Shown here piece by piece: positions 38,164-46,513 of a stretch of 64,000 nucleotides of DNA. The stretch covers positions 31,156 to 95,155 of the forward strand of contig NZ_JPJE01000009.1 in the NCBI RefSeq assembly GCF_000765215.1, read 5' to 3'. Source of the DNA: Eubacterium sp. ER2 (lineage in GTDB: Bacteria; Bacillota; Clostridia; Lachnospirales; Lachnospiraceae). Below the pieces are notes generated by a model, which was not told the DNA's origin, searched no databases, and saw only the letters and a list, made by a program, of their open reading frames with translations. Each line of letters starts with the position of its first letter. The stretch's first letter is position 1. Both the position numbers and the translations under genes were made by a program.

Positions 38164-38199
38164 CAGGTATTGGACATAGGAACTTTGCTCAATTATAAT
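38164..38199 (+). promoter_or_regulatory. Promoter of the lipoprotein flavodoxin gene, YARGTAT site 2
   Basis: CAGGTATTGG starts at 38164 and TATAAT at 38194, again 30 bases apart, with TGGACA as -35. The match with the upstream flavodoxin promoter includes the same -35 hexamer, pointing to co-regulation. Confidence 0.7.
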
Positions 38200-38289
38200 G
38201 TGGGTACAGACAAAGGAAAGCTATTTCCGGCGGGCTGTACCTGCTTTTTTACTTTGTAAATTGTTTCGCAAAAGGAGGAAAACAGCGAT

Positions 38290-38988
38290 ATGAAGAGAAG
38301 AATAGCAGCGCTGCTGCTGGCGTGCGTGACAGCTATGTCTGTGAGCGCCTGCGGCGGGGAGGAGACGGCGCAGGAGAGCGCCGGGGAAGAGACGCAGACA
38401 GCAGAGACGCAAAATGAAGAGGCCCGGGACAGCGGGGCGGGCGGTACTCTGGTGGCTTACTTTACCTACGCGGAGAACGCGGACCTGCCGGAGGGGATCG
38501 ATGCTTCAGCCAGCGCCAGCATCCAGAGCTGGAACGGGGAAGTGACCGGCAACACCGGGGCAGTGGCGCACATGATAGGGGAGGAGACGGGAGGGGAGCT
38601 TTTCTCCATCCGGACCGTAGAAAAATATCCCGACAGCTACGACGATACGGTAGATCAGGGGCAGGAGGAACAGCGGGAGGACGCTCGTCCCCAGCTGGAG
38701 ACCCACATCGAGAACCTGGAGGACTATGGCACGGTCTTTCTGGGGTACCCCAACTGGTGGGGGGATATGCCTATGGCTGTGTACAGCTTCCTGGAGGAGT
38801 ATGACCTGTCAGGGAAGGCGGTCATTCCCTTTGTCACATCAGGGGGGAGCGGATTTTCCGATACCGTCAGCCGGATCGAGGAGCTCCAGCCAGATGCGGA
38901 CGTTAAGGAGGGACTCGCCATCAGCGCATCAGGCGCCATGGATGCCCGGGAGGAGATACGCTCCTGGCTGGATGGGCTGGGATATTAA
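38290..38988 (+). CDS. Extracytoplasmic flavodoxin-like lipoprotein
   Basis: The 232-residue protein has a lipobox SVSAC (Cys21) and an acidic Gln/Glu linker. From about residue 52 it continues as a flavodoxin-like fold: GTLVAYFTYAENADL, VFLGYPNWWGDMPMAVYSFL and VTSGGSGFSDTVSRIEEL. The first loop departs from the classical T/S-x-T-G-x-T, and an insert (residues about 65-95) follows it. Placing a flavodoxin fold outside the membrane is unusual. It may act with surface flavoproteins such as the FMN-binding heme receptor, but this is only suggested by the fold. Confidence 0.82.
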   Translation: MKRRIAALLLACVTAMSVSACGGEETAQESAGEETQTAETQNEEARDSGAGGTLVAYFTYAENADLPEGIDASASASIQSWNGEVTGNTGAVAHMIGEETGGELFSIRTVEKYPDSYDDTVDQGQEEQREDARPQLETHIENLEDYGTVFLGYPNWWGDMPMAVYSFLEEYDLSGKAVIPFVTSGGSGFSDTVSRIEELQPDADVKEGLAISASGAMDAREEIRSWLDGLGY

Positions 38989-39020
38989 AAGGGTGACAAA
39001 AGGCAAAGGCCCGGCCCTGT

Positions 39021-39049
39021 TTGACAAACAAAATCCCCTGTGATACACT
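39021..39049 (+). promoter_or_regulatory. Promoter of the MATE leader
   Basis: TTGACA (39021-39026) and TACACT (39044-39049) with a 17-base spacer. Transcription would start near 39056 and run through about 230 untranslated bases before the MATE start. Confidence 0.7.
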
Positions 39050-39055
39050 AACCTA

Positions 39056-39210
39056 CAGTTCTCGGAGGGCTGACCGCAGGAGCACAGGATCATGCGGACA
39101 GCCGGATAAGAGGCGGGCTGAATGCCCGTTCCTCGGAGGGAAAGTCATTGGGCGGAAATGATGGACCGGATAAGAGACGAGCCTTACGCTTGTCCCTTAT
39201 CCGGTTTTTC
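39056..39210 (+). ncRNA. Structured leader with tandem elements and terminator (riboswitch candidate)
   Basis: Two similar units follow one another: CTCGGAGGG ... CCGGATAAGAG at 39061-39112 and again at 39132-39176. Unit 1 encloses a stem GGCTG-A-CCGCA / TGCGG-A-CAGCC; between the units is the hairpin CGGGC-TGAAT-GCCCG; unit 2 encloses TCATT/AATGA. CCGGATAAG of unit 2 pairs with CTTATCCGG (39196-39204) ahead of TTTTTC, forming a terminator. The identical CCGGATAAG of unit 1 could pair with the same strand, offering an on/off switch. The class is not recognised. Confidence 0.6.
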
Positions 39211-39288
39211 TTTGCGGACTGTATCCCGGCTTTTCCGGTGGGGCTCTTTCGGGGAGAGGTACATTTTTTACGGCAGGAGGATGAGAAA

Positions 39289-40622
39289 ATGGATTTTCTG
39301 AGCGGGAAGATCAAGACCATTTATTTCAAGTATCTGTCAGCCGCCTTCGGGAGCGCGCTGATCACGTCTATCTACTCTATCGTGGATATGGCCATGGTAG
39401 GGCAGTATCACGGCCCGGAGGGGTCAGCCGCCCTGGCAGTGGTGGCACCGGTCTGGAACATTATCTACAGCTTCGGACTTCTGATGGGGATCGGGGATCC
39501 GTCCTTTTCAGCACTATCCGGGGAAAAGCGGGCAGGGATATGCGGACATCAAACGAGTATTTTACGGCCTCTGTGATCGGCTCTGTCATTCTGGCGCTGA
39601 TTCTCTGGGCTGCCATCATCTGTTTTGACAGGCAGCTCCTGGTCTTCTTTGGGGCCCGGGATCAGACGCTGACGCTGGCCAGGGGATATGTGCGGCCGAT
39701 CAAGGCAGCCATCCCGTTTTTCCTCTTTAACCAGATGCTGGCCGCCTACTTAAGAAACGACAAAAATCCGGCGCTGGCCACAGGGGCTGTGCTGGCAGGT
39801 GGTATCTTCAATATCTTCGGGGATTACTTCTTTGTGTTCACCTGCGATATGGGAGCCTACGGCGCGGGGCTTGCCACAGCCATCGGCTCTGCCATCAGTT
39901 TCCTGGCCATGCTGTCACACTTCTGTAGGAAGAAGAACACCCTACGGCTGGCGCGTCCGGAGAGGCTTCTCTGTAAATTAAAGAAAATCGCGGTGACCGG
40001 ATTTCCCACCTTCTTCATCGATGTGGCCATGGGCATACTGACCATCCTTTTCAACCGCCAGATCATGGTCTGGTTTGGCACAAACGCTCTGGCGGTGTAC
40101 GGTGTCATTGTAAATATCAGCACCTTTGTGCAGTGCTGCGCTTACAGCGTGGGACAGGCCTCGCAGCCTATCATATCCACCAACTTTGGAGCGGGAAAGG
40201 GAGAAAGGATACGGGAGACGCTGAAATACGCCCTGGGGACAGTGGCCTTTTTCAGCCTGTTCTGGACGGCTCTGTCGATGCTGCTGCCCAATGTGTTTAT
40301 CCGGTTCTTCATGACGCCCACGGCGGAGGTACTTGGGATCGCGCCTTCCATCTTCCGGTGCTACGGTCTCTCCTTTTTGCTCCTGCCGCTGAACATCTTT
40401 TCCACATACTATTTCCAGGCTCTGATGAAGCCGAGGGCGGCCTTCATCGCGTCGGTGGCCAGAGGGCTCGTCATAAGCGGCGTTCTCATTTATCTGCTTC
40501 CTGCTGTGCTCGGCGGAAATGCGATCTGGTTTGCCATGCCTGCCACAGAGGTGATCGTGGCTTTCTATGTGGCCCGTGAGATGGCAGCATATACAAAACA
40601 GCTCAGTAAAAGGAAAGTATGA
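39289..40622 (+). pseudogene. MATE-family efflux pump, interrupted by one frameshift
   Basis: ATG 39289 behind AGGAGG opens a MATE protein (YLSAAFGSALITSIYSIVDM) in one frame. After GIG at about 39495 the homology continues in another frame (SVLFST.RG, then MRTSNEYFTASVIGSVILAL) to the stop at 40622. Adding one G to GGGG at 39493-39496 restores a single frame of about 445 residues, the normal MATE length with 12 membrane helices. MATE pumps expel drugs or metabolites using Na+ or H+. Either the gene is dead or the base was missed in sequencing. Confidence 0.85.
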
Positions 40623-40722
40623 GTATGAACAGGATCCGTACGATCGTCAGGGGGATTGTTTGAAGCTTAAAATGGGATTTGGCGCGTTTTCATGCCTTCC
40701 GGCTATGAAGCTGTATTCATAA

Positions 40723-40758
40723 CAAGTATTTGCATCTGCGCTGACACTATGTCAGAAT
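40723..40758 (+). promoter_or_regulatory. AKR promoter: YARGTAT site 3 plus TetR-type operator
   Basis: CAAGTATTTG starts at 40723, with a -10-like CAGAAT at 40753, 30 bases later. Overlapping it, CTGACACTATGTCAG (40741-40755) is a palindrome that differs by one central base from the TGACACAATGTCA operators at 59829, 59865 and 60502 near a TetR gene. This arrangement suits activation at -35 and repression at -10. Confidence 0.65.
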
Positions 40759-40785
40759 GTAAGTAAAGTCAATGGAGGGATGAAA

Positions 40786-41823
40786 ATGCAGTATACAAGA
40801 TTGGGAAACTCTGATTTGAATATCTCCCGCATCTGCATGGGGTGCATGGGCTTTGGAGACGCCGGAAAGGGGCAGCACTCCTGGACCATCGATGAGGAGC
40901 ACACAAGAGAGATCATCAAAAAAGGTCTGGAGGCGGGCATCAATTTCTATGACACGGCCATCGCCTACCAGAGCGGCACCAGCGAGCAGTACCTGGGCCG
41001 GGCGCTGAAGGATTTCGCGAAGAGGGATGAGGTGGTGGTGGCCACCAAGTTCCTGCCCCGCACGCCCCAGGAGGTGGAGGCCGGCGTCACACCCCAGGCC
41101 CATATTGAGAAGATGATAGACAAGAGCCTGGAAAATCTGGGCATGGACTATGTGGATCTGTACATCTACCACATGTGGGACTATGAGAGCTCTCTCTACG
41201 ATATCATGGAGGGGCTGAACAATGTGGTGAAGGAGGGCAAGGCCAGATATATCGGTATTTCCAACTGCTATGCCTACCAGCTGGCCAAGGCAAACGCCCT
41301 GGCAGAACGGGAGGGATTTGCCAAATTTGTCTCCGTACAGGGCCACTACAACCTGATCTTCCGGGAGGAGGAGCGGGAGATGGCAAAGCTCTGCCGGGAG
41401 GACAGCATCGCCATGACGCCCTACAGCGCCCTGGCGGGAGGCCGTCTCTCCAAGCGGCCGGGAGAGACCTCGAAGCGGCTGGAGGAGGACAGCCACGCAA
41501 AGCTGAAATATGACGGCACGGCAGCCCAGGACAGTGAGATCATCGCCCGGGTGGCTGAGCTCGCAGACAAACGAGGCGTGTCCATGACGGAAATCTCCCT
41601 GGCCTGGCTGCTGACCAAGGTCACAGCCCCGGTGGTGGGAGCCACGAAGCTGTCCCATGTGGAGGGCATGGAAAACGCCACCAGGATCTGCCTGACAAAA
41701 GAGGAGAGAGACTATCTGGAGGAGCCCTACGTGCCCCACAGGCTGGTGGGAGTCATGGCACAGAACACAGCGGAGCAGGCGAAGGAGGATCACGTCTGGT
41801 CCACCGGCAGCCAGAAGCTGTAG
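40786..41823 (+). CDS. Aldo/keto reductase
   Basis: ATG 40786 is preferred to ATG 40780 for spacing to GGAGGG. The 345-residue NAD(P)H-dependent oxidoreductase shows the catalytic tetrad: Asp and Tyr in NFYDTAIAYQSG, Lys in VVVATKFLPR, His in LYIYHMWDYES. The cofactor-binding end is PVVGATKLSHVEGM. It resembles YhdN/YajO-type reductases of small carbonyls. A flavodoxin-fold reductase gene follows 48 bases downstream, probably in the same transcript. Confidence 0.9.
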   Translation: MQYTRLGNSDLNISRICMGCMGFGDAGKGQHSWTIDEEHTREIIKKGLEAGINFYDTAIAYQSGTSEQYLGRALKDFAKRDEVVVATKFLPRTPQEVEAGVTPQAHIEKMIDKSLENLGMDYVDLYIYHMWDYESSLYDIMEGLNNVVKEGKARYIGISNCYAYQLAKANALAEREGFAKFVSVQGHYNLIFREEEREMAKLCREDSIAMTPYSALAGGRLSKRPGETSKRLEEDSHAKLKYDGTAAQDSEIIARVAELADKRGVSMTEISLAWLLTKVTAPVVGATKLSHVEGMENATRICLTKEERDYLEEPYVPHRLVGVMAQNTAEQAKEDHVWSTGSQKL

Positions 41824-41871
41824 TTGGAAGCAGCAGCCGGAAGCGGCAGCCAGAAACGGAGGAGAACAGAC

Positions 41872-42405
41872 ATGAAGATCGTCATTTTACAGGGGAGCCC
41901 CAACAAAAAGGGCTCAACAAATATCCTGACAGAGGAATTTACAAGAGGAGCAAAGGAGGCGGGGCATGAGGTCCGCAGGTTTGACCTGACAGATCTTACC
42001 ATCCATCCCTGTACGGGCTGTGTGGCCTGCGGGTACGAGGGGCCCTGCGTGCAGAAGGACGACAACCAGAAGGTGCGGGCAGCCATGCTGGAGGCGGACA
42101 TGGTGGTCTTTGCCACGCCCCTCTACTACTATGGCATGTCTGCCCAGCTCAAGATCGTGGTGGACAGGTTCTGCGCCTACAACAGCAGCATTACGAGAAA
42201 GCACATGAAGTCCGCCCTTCTGACCGTGGCCTGGAACAGCGACGGCTGGACCTTTGACGCGCTGGAGAGCCACTACCAGACACTGGTGCGGTATCTGGAC
42301 TTTGAAGACTGCGGCATGGTGCTGGGCAGAGGCTGCGGAAGTCCGTCCATGACAAAGCACAGTCCCTACCCGAAGATGGCCTATGAGCTGGGACGGGGAC
42401 TGTAG
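41872..42405 (+). CDS. NAD(P)H-dependent FMN oxidoreductase (flavodoxin fold)
   Basis: ATG 41872 behind CGGAGGAGA. The 177-residue protein has the FMN phosphate loop GSPNKKGSTNIL (residues 8-19), a Cys motif HPCTGCVACGYEGPCVQKDD that could be redox active or bind a metal or cluster, and TPLYYYGMSAQLKIVVDRFC. It belongs to the iron-sulfur-flavoprotein-like branch of flavodoxin-fold reductases. It lies behind the aldo/keto reductase and tail-to-tail with a LysR gene 13 bases away. Confidence 0.85.
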   Translation: MKIVILQGSPNKKGSTNILTEEFTRGAKEAGHEVRRFDLTDLTIHPCTGCVACGYEGPCVQKDDNQKVRAAMLEADMVVFATPLYYYGMSAQLKIVVDRFCAYNSSITRKHMKSALLTVAWNSDGWTFDALESHYQTLVRYLDFEDCGMVLGRGCGSPSMTKHSPYPKMAYELGRGL

Positions 42406-42418
42406 GTGGATGCGCTGC

Positions 42419-43300
42419 CTAACAGATGACCTGCTCCTTTAAGTACCGGTAAAAGGCCCCCGCCGCCGGCGAGAGCGTCTGGTACTTTTTCGTGACGATA
42501 TACAGATCAACGGACAGCTCCGGAGTGATAGGGCGGAAGGTGAGATTCCGCCCTTTTGTATTTACCAGCCGGTCCAGGCAGAGGGCGTAGCCGATGCCGT
42601 GCTCTACCAGGAAGGTTGCGTTGTAGATCAGGTTGTAGGTCGCAACGACGTGGAAGACAGAGTAATCAGAACCAAACCAGTCCAGATCCTGATGCCCGGA
42701 AAAGGTCTGGTCGGAGAGGATCATGGGCAGGGTCTTCAGCTGATCGATATTGACAGCCTCCTGGGACGCCAGATCGCAGTCCGCCGGCATAAGAAGACCG
42801 TAGATGTCCTTCTGGTGTATGTTCAGATATTCGTATTTTTCCTGGCGGACCGGCCCAAGCAGAAGACCCATGTCGCAGAGCCCCTTGTCGATGCGGTCCA
42901 GGACGGCATCGGCATCGCCGCTGAAGGTATGTATTTTGACATCCGGATGCTTCCTGTGGAAATTTTCAAGAAAGCCGGCCAGTGTGTCCATGGCCACAGT
43001 CTCACCGCATCCGATACAGATGTCGCCGCACAGGCTTTCCGCGTCCGCGCGCATGGCTGTCTCAGTATTTTCCAAAAGCTCCAGAATTTCTCTGGCCCTG
43101 TCCCGGAAGAAGATACCGTCCTCTGTCAGAGTGATTTTGCGTTTTCCTCTGATAAAGAGCTGTTTCCCAAGTTGCTCTTCCAGCTCCATCATCTGTCTGG
43201 ACAGAGTGGACTGGGTCACAAAGAGGGCATTGGCAGCGGCTGTAATGCTCCCTTCCCTGGCGATGGCGAGAAAATAGTACAGAAGCCTCGTTTCAATCAT
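42419..43300 (-). CDS. LysR-family transcriptional regulator
   Basis: This 293-residue regulator has the LysR helix-turn-helix ALFVTQSTLSRQMMELEEQL near residue 25 and an effector domain from about residue 90. It is divergent from the DUF3737 gene, whose promoter carries a variant of the YARGTAT element, so it is one candidate reader of that element. The other LysR at 55953 has the same divergent arrangement with a site at 56094. Their N-termini are similar (YYFLAIAREGSI and NYFLAIAREQSI). Confidence 0.9.
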   Translation of the reverse strand: MIETRLLYYFLAIAREGSITAAANALFVTQSTLSRQMMELEEQLGKQLFIRGKRKITLTEDGIFFRDRAREILELLENTETAMRADAESLCGDICIGCGETVAMDTLAGFLENFHRKHPDVKIHTFSGDADAVLDRIDKGLCDMGLLLGPVRQEKYEYLNIHQKDIYGLLMPADCDLASQEAVNIDQLKTLPMILSDQTFSGHQDLDWFGSDYSVFHVVATYNLIYNATFLVEHGIGYALCLDRLVNTKGRNLTFRPITPELSVDLYIVTKKYQTLSPAAGAFYRYLKEQVIC

Positions 43301-43394
43301 AATAGCATTCTCCTTTTTTGCTGATCCGCATGTTTTCTTCCATCCAGTATAGCTCTTTTTACCATTCCTGTAAACGATGGAAATGTATGATTAT

Positions 43395-43430
43395 CAACTG
43401 TTTGTAATTATTGAGCCTGCTTTATATAAT
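43395..43430 (+). promoter_or_regulatory. DUF3737 gene promoter, variant YARGTAT site 4
   Basis: CAACTGTTTG starts at 43395 and TATAAT at 43425, the same 30-base distance as at the other sites. It matches the CAAGTATTTG form at 8 of 10 positions and is the weakest of the six. Confidence 0.55.
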
Positions 43431-43463
43431 AAAAACAGAAAACAGAAAGGAAGTGTCGCTGTA

Positions 43464-44333
43464 ATGAAAGAAAACAGAACTTTTATAGAGGATAAAACCT
43501 TTGATGAGGAGAGGGCCCTTTATGGAAGCCATGGGATCACGATCAGCCACTGTTCGTTTGACGGCCCGGCAGATGGGGAAAGCGCCTGTAAGGAGTCATC
43601 GGATATTGAGGTGGAGAGCTGTTACTTTAACCTGCGCTATCCATTCTGGCATGACCATGGCCTTAGGATCACGGAGTCCGAGATGACGGACAAATGCCGG
43701 GCGGCTCTGTGGTATTCGGACCATGTGGAGATCGCGGACACAAAGCTGCACGGCATCAAGGCGCTCCGGGAGTGCAGCGATATAGTGATCAGGAATTCAG
43801 ATATTATTTCTCCGGAGTTTGGATGGTCCGTGAAAAATATCCGGATGGAGAACACAAAGGCCTCCAGCGAGTATTTTATGATGCGCTCTGAAAATCTGAC
43901 CTTTACCGATGTGGAGCTGACAGGCAAATACTCCTTCCAGTACATCAAAAACGCAGTCTTTGACCACTGTACATTTGACACAAAGGACGCTTTCTGGCAC
44001 GCGGAAAACGTAGTTGTCAGAAACAGCACGGTAAAAGGAGAGTATCTGGGCTGGTATTCCAAAGGCGTGACATTCGAGAACTGCCGCATCATTGGCACGC
44101 AGCCGCTTTGCTACTGTCAGGGGCTGAAGCTGGTGGACTGTGAAATGGTGGACACGGATCTGTGCTTTGAGAAATCTGAAGTGGAGGCCAGGATCACCAC
44201 GCCGGTCCTCAGTATCAAGAACCCGAAGGCCGGAATTATACAGGTTCCCTCTGTCGGGGAAGTGATCCGGGATGACGACAGCGCCATGGGACGGATCGAG
44301 CAGGAATGCGCTGCCTCGCGGGAATGTGCCTGA
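43464..44333 (+). CDS. DUF3737 right-handed beta-helix protein
   Basis: ATG 43464, some distance after AAAGGAAG. The 289-residue protein is built of short repeats of about 20 residues (ITISHCSFDG, IEVESCYFNL, LTFTDVELTG, AVFDHCTFDT, VTFENCRIIG), the ladder of a parallel beta-helix, as in DUF3737 proteins. There is no signal peptide, so it is cytoplasmic. Its activity is unknown. It heads an operon with a cyclophilin-like protein and an aldo/keto reductase. Confidence 0.85.
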   Translation: MKENRTFIEDKTFDEERALYGSHGITISHCSFDGPADGESACKESSDIEVESCYFNLRYPFWHDHGLRITESEMTDKCRAALWYSDHVEIADTKLHGIKALRECSDIVIRNSDIISPEFGWSVKNIRMENTKASSEYFMMRSENLTFTDVELTGKYSFQYIKNAVFDHCTFDTKDAFWHAENVVVRNSTVKGEYLGWYSKGVTFENCRIIGTQPLCYCQGLKLVDCEMVDTDLCFEKSEVEARITTPVLSIKNPKAGIIQVPSVGEVIRDDDSAMGRIEQECAASRECA

Positions 44334-44373
44334 CGGGACGGCGGACAGATCATAGAAGAAGGAGAAGACGGGC

Positions 44374-44754
44374 ATGAACATGAATATAGAAGTAAACGGA
44401 ACCGACATACAGGTGAAGCTATGTGAGAACAGCTCCGCCAGAGCCGTGGAGGAGCTGCTGCGGGACGGCCCGCTGACGCTGGAAATGAAGGACTTTGCCC
44501 ACATGGAAAAGTTCGGAAGTCTGGGAGCGCAGCTTCCCGCAAATGATGAGCATATCACGACGGAGGCCGGAGATGTGATCCTGTCAGAGGGAAATCTTTT
44601 GGTCATCTACTATGCGCCGAACACATGGAATTTCACGCGTCTTGGGAAAGTGCAGAATTTGTCTGAAAAGGAGCTGAGGGATGTTCTGGGAAAGGGAAAC
44701 ATCCGGGCGACGCTCACAATAGAGGAAAAAATGGAGGGAAAAGAAGAAAGATGA
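44374..44754 (+). CDS. Cyclophilin-like fold protein
   Basis: The 126-residue protein starts behind GAAGGAG. It matches the cyclophilin_like family often found in clostridial redox operons: ARAVEELLRDGPLTLEMKDF, EKFGSLGAQLPAND, TTEAGDVILSEGNLLVIYYA and NTWNFTRLGKV. Members have a cyclophilin barrel, but peptidyl-prolyl isomerase activity is not established. It overlaps the aldo/keto reductase gene by 4 bases. A second copy is at 58888. Confidence 0.85.
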   Translation: MNMNIEVNGTDIQVKLCENSSARAVEELLRDGPLTLEMKDFAHMEKFGSLGAQLPANDEHITTEAGDVILSEGNLLVIYYAPNTWNFTRLGKVQNLSEKELRDVLGKGNIRATLTIEEKMEGKEER

Positions 44755-45602
44755 AAGTGCTCACATTGAACAACCATGTGAATGTGCCCCAGCTGGGCTT
44801 TGGAGTGTTCCAGATCACAGACGAGGAGGAGTGCAAAAGGAGCGCCCTGACAGCGCTTAGGACAGGGTACCGCCTCATCGACACAGCCGCCTGCTACGGA
44901 AATGAGAGGGCTGTGGGCGAGGCTGTGAAGGAGAGCGGCATAGCCAGAGAGGACGTATTCCTCACATCCAAGGTGTGGATACAGGATGCGGGATATGAAA
45001 AGACTATGCGCTCCTTTGAAAAAACGCTGGAGAACCTGCAGACAGATTATCTGGATCTGTACCTGATCCACATGCCCTACGGGGATTATTACGGGAGCTG
45101 GAGGGCCATGGAGGAGCTGTACAAAAAAGGAAAGATCCGGGCCATTGGAGTCTGCAATTTTGAGGCGGACCGGCTGGTGGATCTGATCCTGAACAGCCAG
45201 GTCGTGCCCGCTGTGGACCAGGTGGAGCTCCACCCCTTCTGCCAGCAGAAAAAGCTGCGGGAGGTCATGTACCACTATGACATCACCCCCATGGCATGGG
45301 CCCCGTTTGCGGAGGGGAGAGACGGGATCTTTACAAATGAGACGCTGGAGGCCATAGGGCAGCAGTACAGGAAAAAGCCATCCCAGGTAATCCTGAGATG
45401 GCTTCGCCAGAGCAATATTATCGCCATTCCCAAGTCCGTCCACGCAGAGCGGATCGAGGAGAATTTTGACATTGATTTCTTCAGGCTGGAGGACGAGGAT
45501 CTGATCCGGATCAGCCAGATGGACAGAGGGGAGAGTCAGATACTGGATATCCGCAGTCTCCTGGAGGTGTACCGGCTTTTCCATATCCGGTTTGACCAGT
45601 AG
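44751..45602 (+). CDS. Aldo/keto reductase (AKR5-like)
   Basis: A 283-residue reductase with the tetrad residues in RLIDTAACYGNE (Asp, Tyr), VFLTSKVWIQD (Lys) and LYLIHMPYGDY (His), and the cofactor-binding IIAIPKSVHAERIEEN. It is of the 2,5-diketogluconate/methylglyoxal reductase type common in Firmicutes. It is coupled to the cyclophilin-like gene and ends 31 bases from a convergent nitroreductase gene. Confidence 0.9.
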   Translation: MKVLTLNNHVNVPQLGFGVFQITDEEECKRSALTALRTGYRLIDTAACYGNERAVGEAVKESGIAREDVFLTSKVWIQDAGYEKTMRSFEKTLENLQTDYLDLYLIHMPYGDYYGSWRAMEELYKKGKIRAIGVCNFEADRLVDLILNSQVVPAVDQVELHPFCQQKKLREVMYHYDITPMAWAPFAEGRDGIFTNETLEAIGQQYRKKPSQVILRWLRQSNIIAIPKSVHAERIEENFDIDFFRLEDEDLIRISQMDRGESQILDIRSLLEVYRLFHIRFDQ

Positions 45603-45633
45603 GCGTAAGGCCCGGAGAACCAGGCCCGGAGCA

Positions 45634-46302
45634 TCAGGCCCAGGTGAAGTGCTCCTTCCCGGCGCCTGCCTCAAAGTGGTACCTGACAATGCCGAGATCT
45701 ATTTTTGTGTAAAATCCCATGCCGGCTCTGACGGATACCTTGTCTTCTGCCAGAGTGAACTGGAATTTCTGTTGGTTCATGGCTGTGGGTGCCAGAAGGG
45801 CGGCCTCGACGCCGGCTGTAAACCAGTCCGGCGCGGGGCCGTCTGTCTTTGTCACCTTTTCCATGGCCTTTGACCTGTGGGGAACGCCCTGGGTTTTTCC
45901 GTAGCCGATGGCGATGACGGCGCACAGCTTTTCGCCGGCAGCCACAGTAAAGGCGGAGGACACTTTGCTGTACGTGAGCGCGACCCAGCAGGTGTTCAGC
46001 CCCAGCTGCTGGGCCTTCAGCACAAGCCTCTCCCCGTAGTACCCGCAGGTCTCCTCCAGATCCGGGCCCTTTTTGCCCACCAGTGCCAGGTAACTGGTCA
46101 CTCCTCTGAAGCTTCCGTAGTGGGCAAGAAATCCCTGAAAAGCCTTTGGCTCATTTGTTACAAGCTGGATGTGGAGGCCGCTCTCCCTGTTGCAGGCCGC
46201 AATCTCCTCCTCCAGAGGGCGTGTCACATCCTCCCCCAGGGGTTTATCTGTGTACTGGCGCACGCTGTGGCGCTGTCTGATTGCTTCCATGACAGTCATC
46301 AT
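45634..46302 (-). CDS. Nitroreductase-family protein (TM1586-like)
   Basis: Start at 46302 (MMTVMEAIRQRHSVRQY) is chosen because AAAGGAGG lies just upstream on this strand. The 222-residue protein has the N-terminal FMN-binding RQRHSVRQY, the region YYGERLVLKAQQLGLNTCWV and APTAMNQQKFQFTL near the C-terminus, the usual marks of a putative TM-type nitroreductase. It probably reduces nitro or quinone compounds with NAD(P)H. A divergent AraC gene lies upstream. Confidence 0.87.
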   Translation of the reverse strand: MMTVMEAIRQRHSVRQYTDKPLGEDVTRPLEEEIAACNRESGLHIQLVTNEPKAFQGFLAHYGSFRGVTSYLALVGKKGPDLEETCGYYGERLVLKAQQLGLNTCWVALTYSKVSSAFTVAAGEKLCAVIAIGYGKTQGVPHRSKAMEKVTKTDGPAPDWFTAGVEAALLAPTAMNQQKFQFTLAEDKVSVRAGMGFYTKIDLGIVRYHFEAGAGKEHFTWA

Positions 46303-46513
46303 TGTTTCGTTCCTCCTTTGGTTCATCAGATTAAACCATTATACCATGTATTGCGGCCTGCGCCACATTGGTAAAGAAAATCGAGACGGATTGGGACGGA
46401 GGCAGACCGGAATACGAGGCGGACCGGGGCGATTGCAGTTTTTCAGGTCCCTGTGATAAGATAGAGAAAGACAGAAAGCGCCGCGAGGGCGGAAGAATAT
46501 GGGGAGGAAGGAC

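Noticed and set aside
39056..39210. Guanidine-I (ykkC) riboswitch, common before efflux pumps
   Set aside because: The conserved sequences I know for that class are not visible, and the tandem units differ from its layout.
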